A stretch of 64,000 bases of DNA, from positions 1-64,000 of the forward strand of contig CANNCP010000010.1 of assembly GCA_947503145.1 (NCBI GenBank), read 5' to 3'. The position numbers and the translations under genes are program-made. Below are positions 38,779-47,171 of the stretch, piece after piece; the first letter of the stretch is position 1, and every line of letters starts with the position of its first letter. The stretch comes from an uncultured Roseovarius sp. (GTDB lineage: Bacteria > Pseudomonadota > Alphaproteobacteria > Rhodobacterales > Rhodobacteraceae). Below the pieces are notes generated by a model, which did no database searches, was not told where the DNA came from, and saw only the letters and a program-made list of their open reading frames with translations.

Positions 38779-39644
38779 GCTGCCTCCTGCTTGACCGTTT
38801 TCAGCGCCTCCTCCAGTTCGGAAAAACTGGGCCTGCGATGTGACGGTGTGTTCTGGCGGCCGACCTCGATGCAGATGTTGGCGGCATGATTGTGCAGATT
38901 GGCCACCAGGACCTCGCGGATCAACTGGTAGAAATGCGCGTCCTCCTCAACCATCGCTCTCAGCTTGGCAGCGAAGGGACCGACCAGACCATAAGCCAGG
39001 AACACGCCCAGAAACGTGCCCACCAGCGCGCCGCCGATCATCTTGCCCAGGATCTCCGGTGGCTGGTCGATCGATGCCATCGTCTTGATCACCCCCAGAA
39101 CGGCGGCGATGATCCCCAGCGCGGGCAGGCCATCGGCGACGGTCTGCAACGCATAGCTGGGCTGCAGCGCGTGATGCAGGTTGGCTTCCATCCGTTTTTC
39201 CAGCACGTCCTCCACCTGGCGCGGGTCGTCATAATTCATCGATGCGGACCGGATCGTGTCACTGATCAGGGCGATGGCCTCCTTGTCGGACAGGATCCTC
39301 GGGTACCTTCCGAATATCGCAGATTCCTGCGGTGCCTCGATATGTTCCTCGACCGCGACGGGGTTCTGCCGCCCCAGGCGAATGAGCTCGAACAGAAGGC
39401 AAAGCAGATCGCGGTAATCCTCCTGCTTCCATTTCGGCCCCCTGAAAATCTTGACGATATCCTTTGCCGTATGCTTTGCACCGGCGGCATCGGTACTCAG
39501 CATGAAGGCGCCCAGCGCCGCGCCGCCAATGATCATCATCTCGAACGGCAGCGCCGTCATGATGATGCCCAGCTTGCCGCCCGCTGCCAGATAGCCGCCA
39601 AAAACCATCGCAAAGATGATGACGATGCCGATGATTCCGATCAT
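38775..39644 (-). CDS. motA: Flagellar stator protein MotA
   Basis: This 289-residue inner-membrane protein forms the stator ring with MotB and conducts protons. Two N-terminal membrane segments are followed by a cytoplasmic loop with FELIRLGRQNPVAVEEHIE and KEAIALISDTIRSAS. Later come membrane helices with LPALGIIAAVLGVIKTM (containing the conserved Pro) and GGALVGTFLGVFLAYGLVGPFA. The family MotA/TolQ region is clear. motB lies far away at 50115 in its own unit. Confidence 0.96.
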   Translation of the reverse strand: MIGIIGIVIIFAMVFGGYLAAGGKLGIIMTALPFEMMIIGGAALGAFMLSTDAAGAKHTAKDIVKIFRGPKWKQEDYRDLLCLLFELIRLGRQNPVAVEEHIEAPQESAIFGRYPRILSDKEAIALISDTIRSASMNYDDPRQVEDVLEKRMEANLHHALQPSYALQTVADGLPALGIIAAVLGVIKTMASIDQPPEILGKMIGGALVGTFLGVFLAYGLVGPFAAKLRAMVEEDAHFYQLIREVLVANLHNHAANICIEVGRQNTPSHRRPSFSELEEALKTVKQEAA

Positions 39645-39825
39645 TGCGTCCTCCGCTCCAATGCGTTGCCGCAGCCTGACAGCCCGGCGTTAAAATTCCT
39701 TGACCGCAGGCTGACCAGAGCGTTTCGACTTATTGTTGGATCGCAACAATATGGCAAACGCGCGCAACCTGCTGATCGTGTGGACGTTTCGATAAGACTT
39801 GTGAGTCAGGTCAATCTCGAAACGC

Positions 39826-40437
39826 TTAATCCGTTGGCACGCCCGCGTTCCGCGCGGCCAGCACAACACTGAACCGATGCGCCGCACCGGGGCTGAGATT
39901 GGCCATGATTCCCCCTGCCGCCTCAGGCCGCATCCGGCCAAGGAACCCGGCGGCAAAATCGGCATTCATCTCCTCAAAGAGCGCCGCCGCGTTCTTTGGC
40001 TTCATGCTCTCATAGACCTTGGTGAGCCGTGCGATATCGCCCTCTGCCGCGTCATCGGCCAGTGCGATCGTTACCCGAAGCGCCTCTTCGGCTTCGATGA
40101 GCCGAGCAAGTTTGCGCGCCACTTCACGGTCGGCCAGCTTGAGCGCCTGCATCCGCTCCGCCATCGCCGTCTCCTGTGTCTCGATATGCGCCTCGCGTTC
40201 CTGGAATCGCTCCAGCATCAACTGCATGTCCGGAGCAGGCTCGCACGTCGCGCTGCCACCTTGTGCGCCACCCAGGGCCAAAACATCGACCGGTGCCTCG
40301 GACCGCGCCAGCACCTGGCCCGCGTCATGGCCCATGCGCAACATGGCGGAACCGACCAGCAGCCCGGCAATCACCACCAGCGCGCCGCGCCCGGCCCGTG
40401 TACGGCGTCCGCGTGCCTTTCTGCGTGGTCCGGCCAT
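39826..40437 (-). CDS. MotE-like protein with MgtE-N-type domain
   Basis: This 203-residue protein has an N-terminal hydrophobic segment (about 20-35), a coiled coil (about 75-125: MLERFQEREAHIETQETAMAERM onward) and a C-terminal block (about 130-195). That block contains ARLTKVYESMKPKNAAALFEEM and FAAGFLGRMRPEAAGGIMANLSP, the pattern of the MgtE N-terminal helical domain, related in fold to FliG middle repeats. Rhizobial MotE shares this layout and serves as a chaperone for MotC. Here it lies between the DUF6468-like gene (1-base overlap) and motA (181-bp gap). The exact role is not proven. Confidence 0.7.
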   Translation of the reverse strand: MAGPRRKARGRRTRAGRGALVVIAGLLVGSAMLRMGHDAGQVLARSEAPVDVLALGGAQGGSATCEPAPDMQLMLERFQEREAHIETQETAMAERMQALKLADREVARKLARLIEAEEALRVTIALADDAAEGDIARLTKVYESMKPKNAAALFEEMNADFAAGFLGRMRPEAAGGIMANLSPGAAHRFSVVLAARNAGVPTD

Positions 40438-40847
40438 TACGCAGCCCCCGCGGTTTCATGTCTGCGAAAGACCGGATCCGGAGGTGACGCATCCGCTCGC
40501 GACTGACCATTGGCCGCTTCGGTCGCCGGCGGCGCGTCCTGGTCCGCCCCGGTGGGCGGCGGGTCCGGCAGATCATGCATTGATGCCACCATCAGTTCCA
40601 GCCGCCGCGCCACACCTTCAGCCCGGCCGGTCAGCGCCTCCAGCGATTCGGTCGACGCACGCGCAGTGCCTTGCGCCGCCTCCAGGGTTTTCGTCAGGTC
40701 ATCGACCTGCGCCGAAAGGACCGCAACCGCGCCACCAACGCCGGTTTCCAAATCGTTGAACCGGCTCAGGCGGCGCGCAAGGATATAGCAATAAAGCCCA
40801 GCACCCAGTGCTCCGGCCACCAGCAGAATATCGGCAATCAGTTCCAT
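40437..40847 (-). CDS. Membrane-anchored coiled-coil protein, DUF6468-like
   Basis: This 136-residue protein starts with a membrane segment (LIADILLVAGALGAGLYCYILARRL, about 3-27). A coiled coil follows (VGGAVAVLSAQVDDLTKTLEAAQGTARAS and GVARRLELMVASM), then a Pro/Asp/Ala-rich tail. Small proteins of this design, some labelled DUF6468, occur between fliL/fliM and a motE-like gene in other alphaproteobacteria. No function is established. It lies 9 bp after fliL. Confidence 0.6.
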   Translation of the reverse strand: MELIADILLVAGALGAGLYCYILARRLSRFNDLETGVGGAVAVLSAQVDDLTKTLEAAQGTARASTESLEALTGRAEGVARRLELMVASMHDLPDPPPTGADQDAPPATEAANGQSRADASPPDPVFRRHETAGAA

Positions 40848-40856
40848 CTTCGGTCC

Positions 40857-41366
40857 TCAGTTTAGTACAAATTCCATGATAAGCAGGTCATTCACACGTC
40901 CCGCGCCAGTCACGATCTGGATCCGGCGCAGCATCTGCGACCGCAACCGCACCAGCGCAGTGTTGTCGGCCAGATCGTCGGCCTCCAGCGCACGCAGGTA
41001 GCTGTTGAGCACATCGACGACCCGCGGCATCAGCGTCTCGACCTCACCGCGATACTTGCGCGCCACCTCAAGCTGCGCACGAAACCGCAGATGCGCGCCG
41101 GTCGCTCCGTCGCCCAACGAGATCACCAACGCCTCGATCGGAACATATTCGATATCAGGCATTTCCGTCGGCGTGCCGCCCCGCGCACTGGCCCTGTCTG
41201 CCGCGATGGCGGCGTGCGCAGCCGAATCAGGCGCCAGGATGTGGCCGGAATAGACCGCGTAGAACCCGCCACCGCCCCCCGCCAGCGCCAGCCCGACCCC
41301 CAGTACCAGCGGTAGTCTGGAGGATTTCGCGCGCGCCCCGGCGTCGTCTTGATCTTTATCGGCCAT
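40857..41366 (-). CDS. fliL: Flagellar basal-body protein FliL
   Basis: This 169-residue single-pass protein interacts with the stator. It has a short cytoplasmic N terminus (MADKDQDDAGARAKSS), one membrane helix (about 17-38), and the periplasmic stomatin-like FliL domain with EYVPIEALVISLGDG, HLRFRAQLEVARKYRGEVETLMPRVVDVLNSYLRAL and a C-terminal VNDLLIMEFVLN. It opens a minus-strand transcript that runs toward motA. It is divergent from fliF with a CtrA-like site in the gap. Confidence 0.93.
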   Translation of the reverse strand: MADKDQDDAGARAKSSRLPLVLGVGLALAGGGGGFYAVYSGHILAPDSAAHAAIAADRASARGGTPTEMPDIEYVPIEALVISLGDGATGAHLRFRAQLEVARKYRGEVETLMPRVVDVLNSYLRALEADDLADNTALVRLRSQMLRRIQIVTGAGRVNDLLIMEFVLN

Positions 41367-41411
41367 GATCCATCCTGTGTTTCAACCAGGTTCAATATAG
41401 CCTTGGATGCA

Positions 41412-41426
41412 CTAACCGATTGTTAA
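41412..41426. promoter_or_regulatory. CtrA-box-like site between fliL and fliF
   Basis: CTAA-N7-TTAA is the CtrA box read on either strand with one exact half and one mismatch. It lies 45 bp upstream of fliL and 58 bp upstream of the preferred fliF start, well placed to control both divergent operons. Confidence 0.55.
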
Positions 41427-41484
41427 GCCTGATCAGCGAAACATGACCTCACCGTCCGGCAGAACGCCGGACTCCTGTGGAGGC

Positions 41485-43146
41485 ATGAATTTGCAGCAGA
41501 TCACGCAGCTCTGGACCGCTCTGGACACCCGTAAACGGATCATCGTCACGCTCGCGAGCCTGGCCATATTCGCAGCGATTCTCGGCCTCGCGCGGATTGC
41601 CGCAACCTCCAGCATGTCATTGCTCTATTCCGGGCTGGAAAGCGGCCCGGCGGGCGAGGTTGTGCGCGCTTTGGAGCAGCGCGGCGTGGCTCACGAGGTC
41701 CGCGGCGCGGCGATCTTTGTCAAAGCAGGGCGCCGCGACGCCCTGCGCATGACATTGGCGAGCGAGGGTCTGCCAACCAATTCCAGCCAGGGGTACGAGC
41801 TGCTCGACGGTCTCTCTGGTTTCGGCACCACCTCGCAGATGTTCGACGCCGCCTACTGGCGCGCCAAGGAGGGCGAACTGGCCCGCACCATCGTCTCCAG
41901 CCCTGCCATCAGCACCGCGCGGGTGCACATCGCCAGTTCCGGGTCCAACCCGTTTCAGCGAGATGTTCGCGCATCGGCGTCGGTGATGGTGACCCCCACC
42001 ACAGGCGAGATCCCCGCAAAACAAGCGCAGGCCTTGCGGTATCTCGTGGCCTCCGCCGTGCCCGACCTCACTGCCGAGGACGTGTCGGTGATCGACAGCA
42101 ATGGCGGGCTGATCGGCCCCGCCGAAGAGGCCCCGGCGAATGTCGCAGATGATCGGACAGATGCGTTGCGGCTGCGGGTTGAACGGCTGCTTGCAGCGCG
42201 CGTGGGCCCGGGCAATGCCGTGGTCGAGGTCAGCGTCGACACAGTAAAAACCACTCAGTTGATCCGCGAACGCGTGATCGATCCCGAAAGCCGTGTGGCG
42301 ATCAGCATCGACACCGAGGAACGCACCGATTCGTCGCAGGATCAGGGCGGCGGTGACGTGACCGTTGCCTCGAACCTGCCCGATGGCGACGCGGCCGGCG
42401 ATGGCAACTCGCAAAGCGAAACCAGCGAATCGCGCGAACGGATCAATTACGAAATCAGCGAGACCGAGCGCGAAATTACCCAGGCACCCGGCGCAATCAA
42501 GCGGCTCAGCGTCGCAGTGCTGGTCAATGGCACAAGCAGTGTCGATGCGGGCGGCGCAACCCAGTTCGCGCCGCGTCCGGAGGATGAACTGAACGCCCTG
42601 CGCGAGCTTGTCGCATCGGCGGTCGGATTCGACGAGGAGCGCGGCGATGTGATCACCATCAAGACAATGCAGTTCGAGGCGGCCCCGATCACGGGCACGG
42701 CGGCCGGGCCGTCGCTCCTGACGTCGCTGGGCCTTGATCTCATGTCGATCATCCAGGCGGGCGTTCTGGGGTTGGTGGCGCTGGTCCTGGGGCTTTTCGT
42801 GGTGCGGCCCTTGCTGTCGCGGCCCATACCGGAGGGGTCCCCGATCCCGCTGGCTGCACCTTCCGAGGTTGCGGAATCTCCTGAGGTTGAACAGGCCCAA
42901 ACGCCGAAGGCTGCCAGCAGCGACCTGACCCCGCTCAATGGCGAGATCGACGACAGCGATCTCGACGCGGACAGCCTGCCGGTCGTCTCGGGCTGGCCCG
43001 AAGGCCAGCAGGGGCGCACCCTGTCTTCCGGCGCAGAACCGGGTGAAGACGCGGTTGCACGGCTGCGCAACATGATCGGCGAACGGCAGGAGGAAACCGT
43101 AGAAATTCTGCGCAACTGGCTTGAAGGCGAGGAGGAGACCGTCTGA
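41485..43146 (+). CDS. fliF: Flagellar MS-ring protein FliF
   Basis: This 553-residue protein forms the MS ring in the inner membrane. Two membrane segments lie near 20-40 and 425-450. The conserved periplasmic blocks LLYSGLESGPAGEVVRALEQRGV, LPTNSSQGYELLDGLSGFGTTSQMFDAAYWRAKEGELARTI and ARVHIAS are clear. The C-terminal tail VARLRNMIGERQEETVEILRNWLEGEEE matches the FliG-binding helices. The ATG at 41485 follows a GTGGAGG ribosome site; an upstream ATG at 41443 adds 14 atypical residues. It overlaps fliH by 1 base. fliG, the usual next gene, is absent. Confidence 0.96.
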   Translation: MNLQQITQLWTALDTRKRIIVTLASLAIFAAILGLARIAATSSMSLLYSGLESGPAGEVVRALEQRGVAHEVRGAAIFVKAGRRDALRMTLASEGLPTNSSQGYELLDGLSGFGTTSQMFDAAYWRAKEGELARTIVSSPAISTARVHIASSGSNPFQRDVRASASVMVTPTTGEIPAKQAQALRYLVASAVPDLTAEDVSVIDSNGGLIGPAEEAPANVADDRTDALRLRVERLLAARVGPGNAVVEVSVDTVKTTQLIRERVIDPESRVAISIDTEERTDSSQDQGGGDVTVASNLPDGDAAGDGNSQSETSESRERINYEISETEREITQAPGAIKRLSVAVLVNGTSSVDAGGATQFAPRPEDELNALRELVASAVGFDEERGDVITIKTMQFEAAPITGTAAGPSLLTSLGLDLMSIIQAGVLGLVALVLGLFVVRPLLSRPIPEGSPIPLAAPSEVAESPEVEQAQTPKAASSDLTPLNGEIDDSDLDADSLPVVSGWPEGQQGRTLSSGAEPGEDAVARLRNMIGERQEETVEILRNWLEGEEETV

Positions 43147-43760
43147 TGTCGATTTCCCATATTCTCGACGATTTCGGCGTGCCGGATGACAAAGCCTCGA
43201 CCTTGATCAGCGACGTATCGCTGGAGAACGAGCGCCTCATCGCCTTTGAAGCCGGTTACAAGGCCGGCTGGGACGACGCCACCAGGGCCCAGCAGGACGA
43301 CCGCGCGCGGATCTCGGCCGATTTTGCCGCGAACCTGCATGACCTGTCCTTTACCTACCGCGAGGCGCAATCGGGTTTGTTGGCAGAGCTGAAGCCGCTC
43401 CTGACCGGAATGGTCGAAACGGTGTTGCCGCGCCTTGCGCATGCCAGCCTCGGCCCACGCGTGGTCGAGATGCTCCAGGACATGGCCAGGATCGCCAGCG
43501 ACGCCCCGGCACAGATCGTGACCGCCCCCTCGAACGCCGAGGTGATGGAGACGCTGATCGAAAATCATCTCGACTTCCCGGTAACCGTCCGCAGCGAAGA
43601 AACGCTGGGCGACGGACAGGTTCACATCTCCTTTGGCGGCAGCGAGGCCCAGATCGATCTGGGTGCTGTTCTGGCAGAGATCGGCAGTGCCGTGACGGGA
43701 TTTTTTGAGACACGCGCGACCCAAGACGCGCCCACCCATGACAAGAAAGAGAGCGCATGA
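43146..43760 (+). CDS. fliH: FliH-like export regulator
   Basis: This 204-residue protein lies in the usual fliH position between fliF and fliN. It has a helical N-terminal half with FEAGYKAGWDDATRAQQDDRARI, followed by a segment like the FliH C-terminal domain (LKPLLTGMVETVLPRLAHASLGPRVVEMLQDM and VHISFGGSEAQIDLGAVLAEI). In other bacteria FliH binds and restrains FliI. Sequence conservation in this family is low, so position adds weight. It overlaps fliN by 4 bases (ATGA). Confidence 0.75.
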   Translation: MSISHILDDFGVPDDKASTLISDVSLENERLIAFEAGYKAGWDDATRAQQDDRARISADFAANLHDLSFTYREAQSGLLAELKPLLTGMVETVLPRLAHASLGPRVVEMLQDMARIASDAPAQIVTAPSNAEVMETLIENHLDFPVTVRSEETLGDGQVHISFGGSEAQIDLGAVLAEIGSAVTGFFETRATQDAPTHDKKESA

Positions 43761-44047
43761 TGACCGATGACAGCCCCCCCCGCAGCCCCGAGAGCGGCCA
43801 CCCTTTTTCGGGTGTACCGATCGAGATTACCATTTCGGTCGGCAAGGCGCGCCCGCTGATTGGCGAACTGCTCAAGATGGGCAGGGACGCGGTTCTGCCG
43901 CTCGACAAGCGTGTTGACGACCCGGTCGAGCTTTATGTCGGCGACCGACTCATCGCGCGCGGCGAACTCGAAGAGATCGAGAGTGATTCGCCCGGACAGC
44001 TGGCTGTACGACTGACAGAGGTTGCCGATCTTCAGGACGGGCTGTGA
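43757..44047 (+). CDS. fliN: Flagellar C-ring protein FliN
   Basis: This 96-residue SpoA-domain protein forms the base of the C ring and, with FliM, the rotor switch. The segment VPIEITISVGKARPLIGELLKMGRDAVLPLDKRVDDPVELYVGDRLIARGEL is the FliN core. Two ATG codons (43757 and 43760) could start it. The stop overlaps the fliP GTG start. Confidence 0.94.
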   Translation: MMTDDSPPRSPESGHPFSGVPIEITISVGKARPLIGELLKMGRDAVLPLDKRVDDPVELYVGDRLIARGELEEIESDSPGQLAVRLTEVADLQDGL

Positions 44048-44787
44048 TCATCCGGCGCACGGCCAGCCTTGGCGCAGCCTTGGTCCTGCTTGTCGCGGCG
44101 GGCCCGGCGTTTGCACAGGGCATCTCGATATCGCTCGGGGATGGCAGCGGTGGATCGCTCTCGGCGCAGACATTACAGCTGATCGCGCTCATCACCGTCC
44201 TCAGCCTGGCGCCGGGCCTGGCGATCATGATCACCTGCTTTCCCTTCATCGTGACGGTGCTGGGGATTCTGCGGCAGGGGATCGGCCTGCAGCAATCGCC
44301 GCCCAACATGCTGATCGTCAGCCTGGCGCTGTTCCTGACCTATTTCGTGATGGAGCCGGTCTTTACGCAGGCCTGGGCCACCGGGATCGACCCATTGCTG
44401 AAGGAAACGCTGCCCATTGAAGAGGCCGTCATCCGTACGCTGGAGCCGTTTCGCATCTTCATGGCTGGCAGGCTCGATCCTGACACCTTTTCGGCGATGG
44501 CCGCCCTGCGCCCCGATGCCGTCCAGATCACACCCGGCCCCGATGCACCGCTTTCGGTGCTGGTCCCCAGTTTTCTGCTGTCCGAGATTGCCCGCGCCTT
44601 TCAGATCGGCTTCCTCGTCTTCCTGCCTTTCCTGATCATTGATCTGGTCGTGGCGGCCATCCTGATGTCGATGGGCATGATGATGGTCCCGCCCGCGATT
44701 GTCTCGTTACCGTTCAAGCTGGCCTTTTTCGTGATTGCCGATGGCTGGGCCCTGATTGCAGGTAGTCTGGTGCGCGGGTATTTCTGA
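44044..44787 (+). CDS. fliP: Flagellar export gate protein FliP
   Basis: This 247-residue protein has a cleavable signal peptide (about 1-24, ending AFA before QGISI), which is typical of FliP. The core segments MITCFPFIVTVLGILRQGIGLQQSPPNMLIVSLALFLTYFVM and FLLSEIARAFQIGFLVFLPFLIIDLVVAAILMSMGMMMVPP are near-consensus. The start is GTG at 44044, inside the fliN stop codon. Confidence 0.97.
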   Translation: MIIRRTASLGAALVLLVAAGPAFAQGISISLGDGSGGSLSAQTLQLIALITVLSLAPGLAIMITCFPFIVTVLGILRQGIGLQQSPPNMLIVSLALFLTYFVMEPVFTQAWATGIDPLLKETLPIEEAVIRTLEPFRIFMAGRLDPDTFSAMAALRPDAVQITPGPDAPLSVLVPSFLLSEIARAFQIGFLVFLPFLIIDLVVAAILMSMGMMMVPPAIVSLPFKLAFFVIADGWALIAGSLVRGYF

Positions 44788-45057
44788 CGCGACCGCCAGA
44801 ACCGCATCCGGGACAGCGCGCTCATTCCGGGATCGGATGCAGACGACCTGCCGCAACGGGTAGAGTTTCTGGCCGCCGACGATGTTTCTTTCCAGCCCCA
44901 CCGCCTGAGCAGGTTTCTTCGCCGCCCCCTCCAACCTCCCCACCTATACCGGACGATCCGGGTGGCCGCTCCTCGCCGCACCGCACCCCGGCTGCGGCGT
45001 CGGTACTACCAGGGATCCCTGAGCAATACCGTCAGACCTGCAACGGATGACAACCCC

Positions 45058-46164
45058 TCAATGCACCACGAATTCGGCATGCAGCGCGCCTGCCGCCTTG
45101 ATGCTCTTGAGGATGTCGATCATGTCGCGCGGTGCGACGCCCAGAGCATTGAGGCCCGCGACCACCTCGGAGAGGGTCGTGCCCGGCGGCACCTCGGCCA
45201 GGCCTACGCCCGGCTCGTCCTCGATATCCACGTCCGTACGCGGCAGCACTACCGTCTCTCCCGGGGCAAAGGGGTTTGGCTGCACCACCACCGGTGCCTC
45301 GCGTACGCGCAGGGTCAATCCGCCCTGGCTGACCGCGATCCGGCTGATCCGCACATCCTGCCCCATCACGATCGTGCCTGAACGCTGATCGACGACGACA
45401 CGCGCCTTGCGTTCGGGCTCGACCCGGATGTTTTCGATCTGCGCCAGCGCATGCGCAGGCGAGCGCAACTGCGTGCGCGCGATATCGAGCTGAACGGTGC
45501 CCGAATCCGTCATCACCGCGACATTACGCCCCAAACGGGCGTTGATCGCGACCTCGATCCGCGCCGCCGTCGTGAAATCCGGCTCACGCAAGGCCAGCCG
45601 CAGGCTGGTGAGGCTGCCGAGCTCAAAGCCAATCTCGCGCTCGACCCGCGCACCTGCCGGGATCACGCCGGCCGTGGGTACACCTTGCACCACACGCGCA
45701 CCGTCCCCCCTTGCCGCGGCACCGCCCGCGATGATGGTGCCCTGTGCCACCGCGTATATCTGCCCGTCCGCCGCATTCAACGGTGTCATCACCAAGGTAC
45801 CACCCAAAAGACTGTCGGCGTCGCCGATCGCCGAGACGGTCACGTCGATCTGCCCGCCTGCACGCGCAAAGGGCGGCAAGCTGCCCGTGACAAGGACCGC
45901 TGCCACGTTCTTGGGGCGGAATTGCTCGCCCGTCACATTGACACCCAGCCGTTCGAGGATATTGGTCATGATCTCTTCGGTGAAGGGCGCGTTACGCAGT
46001 CCGTCGCCGGTGCCATTCAGCCCCACCACCAGACCGTAACCTACCAGATCGTTGCCCCGCACACCGTCAAACTCGACCAGATCCTTGATGCGGATCTGGC
46101 TGGCCACTGCGGGAAAGGATACCAGGAACAGCAGGATGACGAAGCCGAAACGCAGGAAAATCAT
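45058..46164 (-). CDS. flgI: Flagellar P-ring protein FlgI
   Basis: This 368-residue periplasmic protein forms the P ring. It has a signal peptide (about 1-22, ending AVA before SQIRI), RIKDLVEFDGVRGNDLVGYGLVVGLNGTGD, GGTLVMTPLNAADGQIYAVAQG and the C-terminal GTTLSEVVAGLNALGVAPRDMIDILKSIKAAGALHAEFVV, all FlgI hallmarks. The start overlaps flgL by 4 bases. Confidence 0.97.
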   Translation of the reverse strand: MIFLRFGFVILLFLVSFPAVASQIRIKDLVEFDGVRGNDLVGYGLVVGLNGTGDGLRNAPFTEEIMTNILERLGVNVTGEQFRPKNVAAVLVTGSLPPFARAGGQIDVTVSAIGDADSLLGGTLVMTPLNAADGQIYAVAQGTIIAGGAAARGDGARVVQGVPTAGVIPAGARVEREIGFELGSLTSLRLALREPDFTTAARIEVAINARLGRNVAVMTDSGTVQLDIARTQLRSPAHALAQIENIRVEPERKARVVVDQRSGTIVMGQDVRISRIAVSQGGLTLRVREAPVVVQPNPFAPGETVVLPRTDVDIEDEPGVGLAEVPPGTTLSEVVAGLNALGVAPRDMIDILKSIKAAGALHAEFVVH

Positions 46165-47168
46165 GACAGGAAGCTCGCCAGGTTGAGACGCGACGAGCGC
46201 GCAGTGATCGTGTAGAGCGTCTCTAGCTGAAACTGCACCTCTTCCAGCTCGCTCGCGGTGTCGTAAGGGTCCATCGCGACAAGCGAGTTTCGCGCAATTT
46301 CCAGCGCGCTCAGCTCGCTCGCGATACGGCTCTCGGATTGTGCGATGCGACTCTCGGCAAAGCCCAGATCGGCCTGGATACCCACCAACGCGTCGCTCTT
46401 TGTCAGCAGCCCCTCCCCGGCACTGCGCATCAGCGCATTGCGGGCAGTGCCGTCCAGGCCGAGCGACGCGTCGTCCGCAAGGGCGGCCATTACCGTATAG
46501 CGCAGTCCAGTGCGCAAAGCGGGATCGTCGGCCCGGATCGACAGCTGAACCGTCGCGCCGCCACCCAGCCGGAAAGGCGCGACATCATCGGTGCCTCCCT
46601 GATAAATGCCGGTCTCAAATCCGCCGCCGGGTCCGAAAAAGTCAACCAGCGCGGTCTCGACATCGGAGCTGCTGGTGGCGCCGGCCACGGCGATGCGCGC
46701 CGCATCCAGGAGCTCGCCCCCCGACAGGAGAGGCGCGGTCGACAGGTCGGTCCCGGCAAAGACCGGGCGCCCCGCCACGTTGATGTTCAGCGCGCCAATC
46801 ATCGCCTCCAGCGCCCCGCGGGCCTGCACCGCAGCGCTGCCACGGGCGGTTGGACCGGTCGTGCTGCCCGCGATTACCGCGTTTGCGCCCAGATCAACAG
46901 CCTGCTCGTGCACGCTCTCCAGCGCGGTCTGCATCGCGCTCGCCGTCGCCGCAGCCTCACGCGCGGCAGAGCGGTAGCCGGTTTGCACCACCGATTGATG
47001 CTCGATATCGCTGAGCCATGCCATGTTGCCGCCGAGATGACGCACCAGATCAGCGCTGCGCCCGCTGGCCAGTTCCTGCGTCAGTTGCGACATACGCGTT
47101 TTCAGCGCAGTGTTTTGCCGCCGGGTGACAAATGTCTGGGCCAGATCGCCGATGGAAGGAAGGGTCAT
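46161..47168 (-). CDS. flgL: Hook-filament junction protein FlgL
   Basis: This 335-residue protein is the second hook-filament junction protein. It has a flagellin-like N-terminal helix (TFVTRRQNTALKTRMSQLTQELASGRSADLV) and the C-terminal SALEIARNSLVAMDPYDTASELEEVQFQLETLYTITARSSRLNLASFL. It lies between flgK (3-bp gap) and flgI (4-base overlap), the standard order. Confidence 0.92.
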   Translation of the reverse strand: MTLPSIGDLAQTFVTRRQNTALKTRMSQLTQELASGRSADLVRHLGGNMAWLSDIEHQSVVQTGYRSAAREAAATASAMQTALESVHEQAVDLGANAVIAGSTTGPTARGSAAVQARGALEAMIGALNINVAGRPVFAGTDLSTAPLLSGGELLDAARIAVAGATSSSDVETALVDFFGPGGGFETGIYQGGTDDVAPFRLGGGATVQLSIRADDPALRTGLRYTVMAALADDASLGLDGTARNALMRSAGEGLLTKSDALVGIQADLGFAESRIAQSESRIASELSALEIARNSLVAMDPYDTASELEEVQFQLETLYTITARSSRLNLASFLS

Positions 47169-47171
47169 GTG

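Noticed and set aside
39690..39703. CtrA-like site upstream of motA (TTAA-N6-TTGA)
   Set aside because: The spacing is 6, not 7, so it does not match the other sites.
44707..44943. Minus-strand frame after flgI
   Set aside because: It overlaps fliP in antisense and has no recognisable family or ribosome site.
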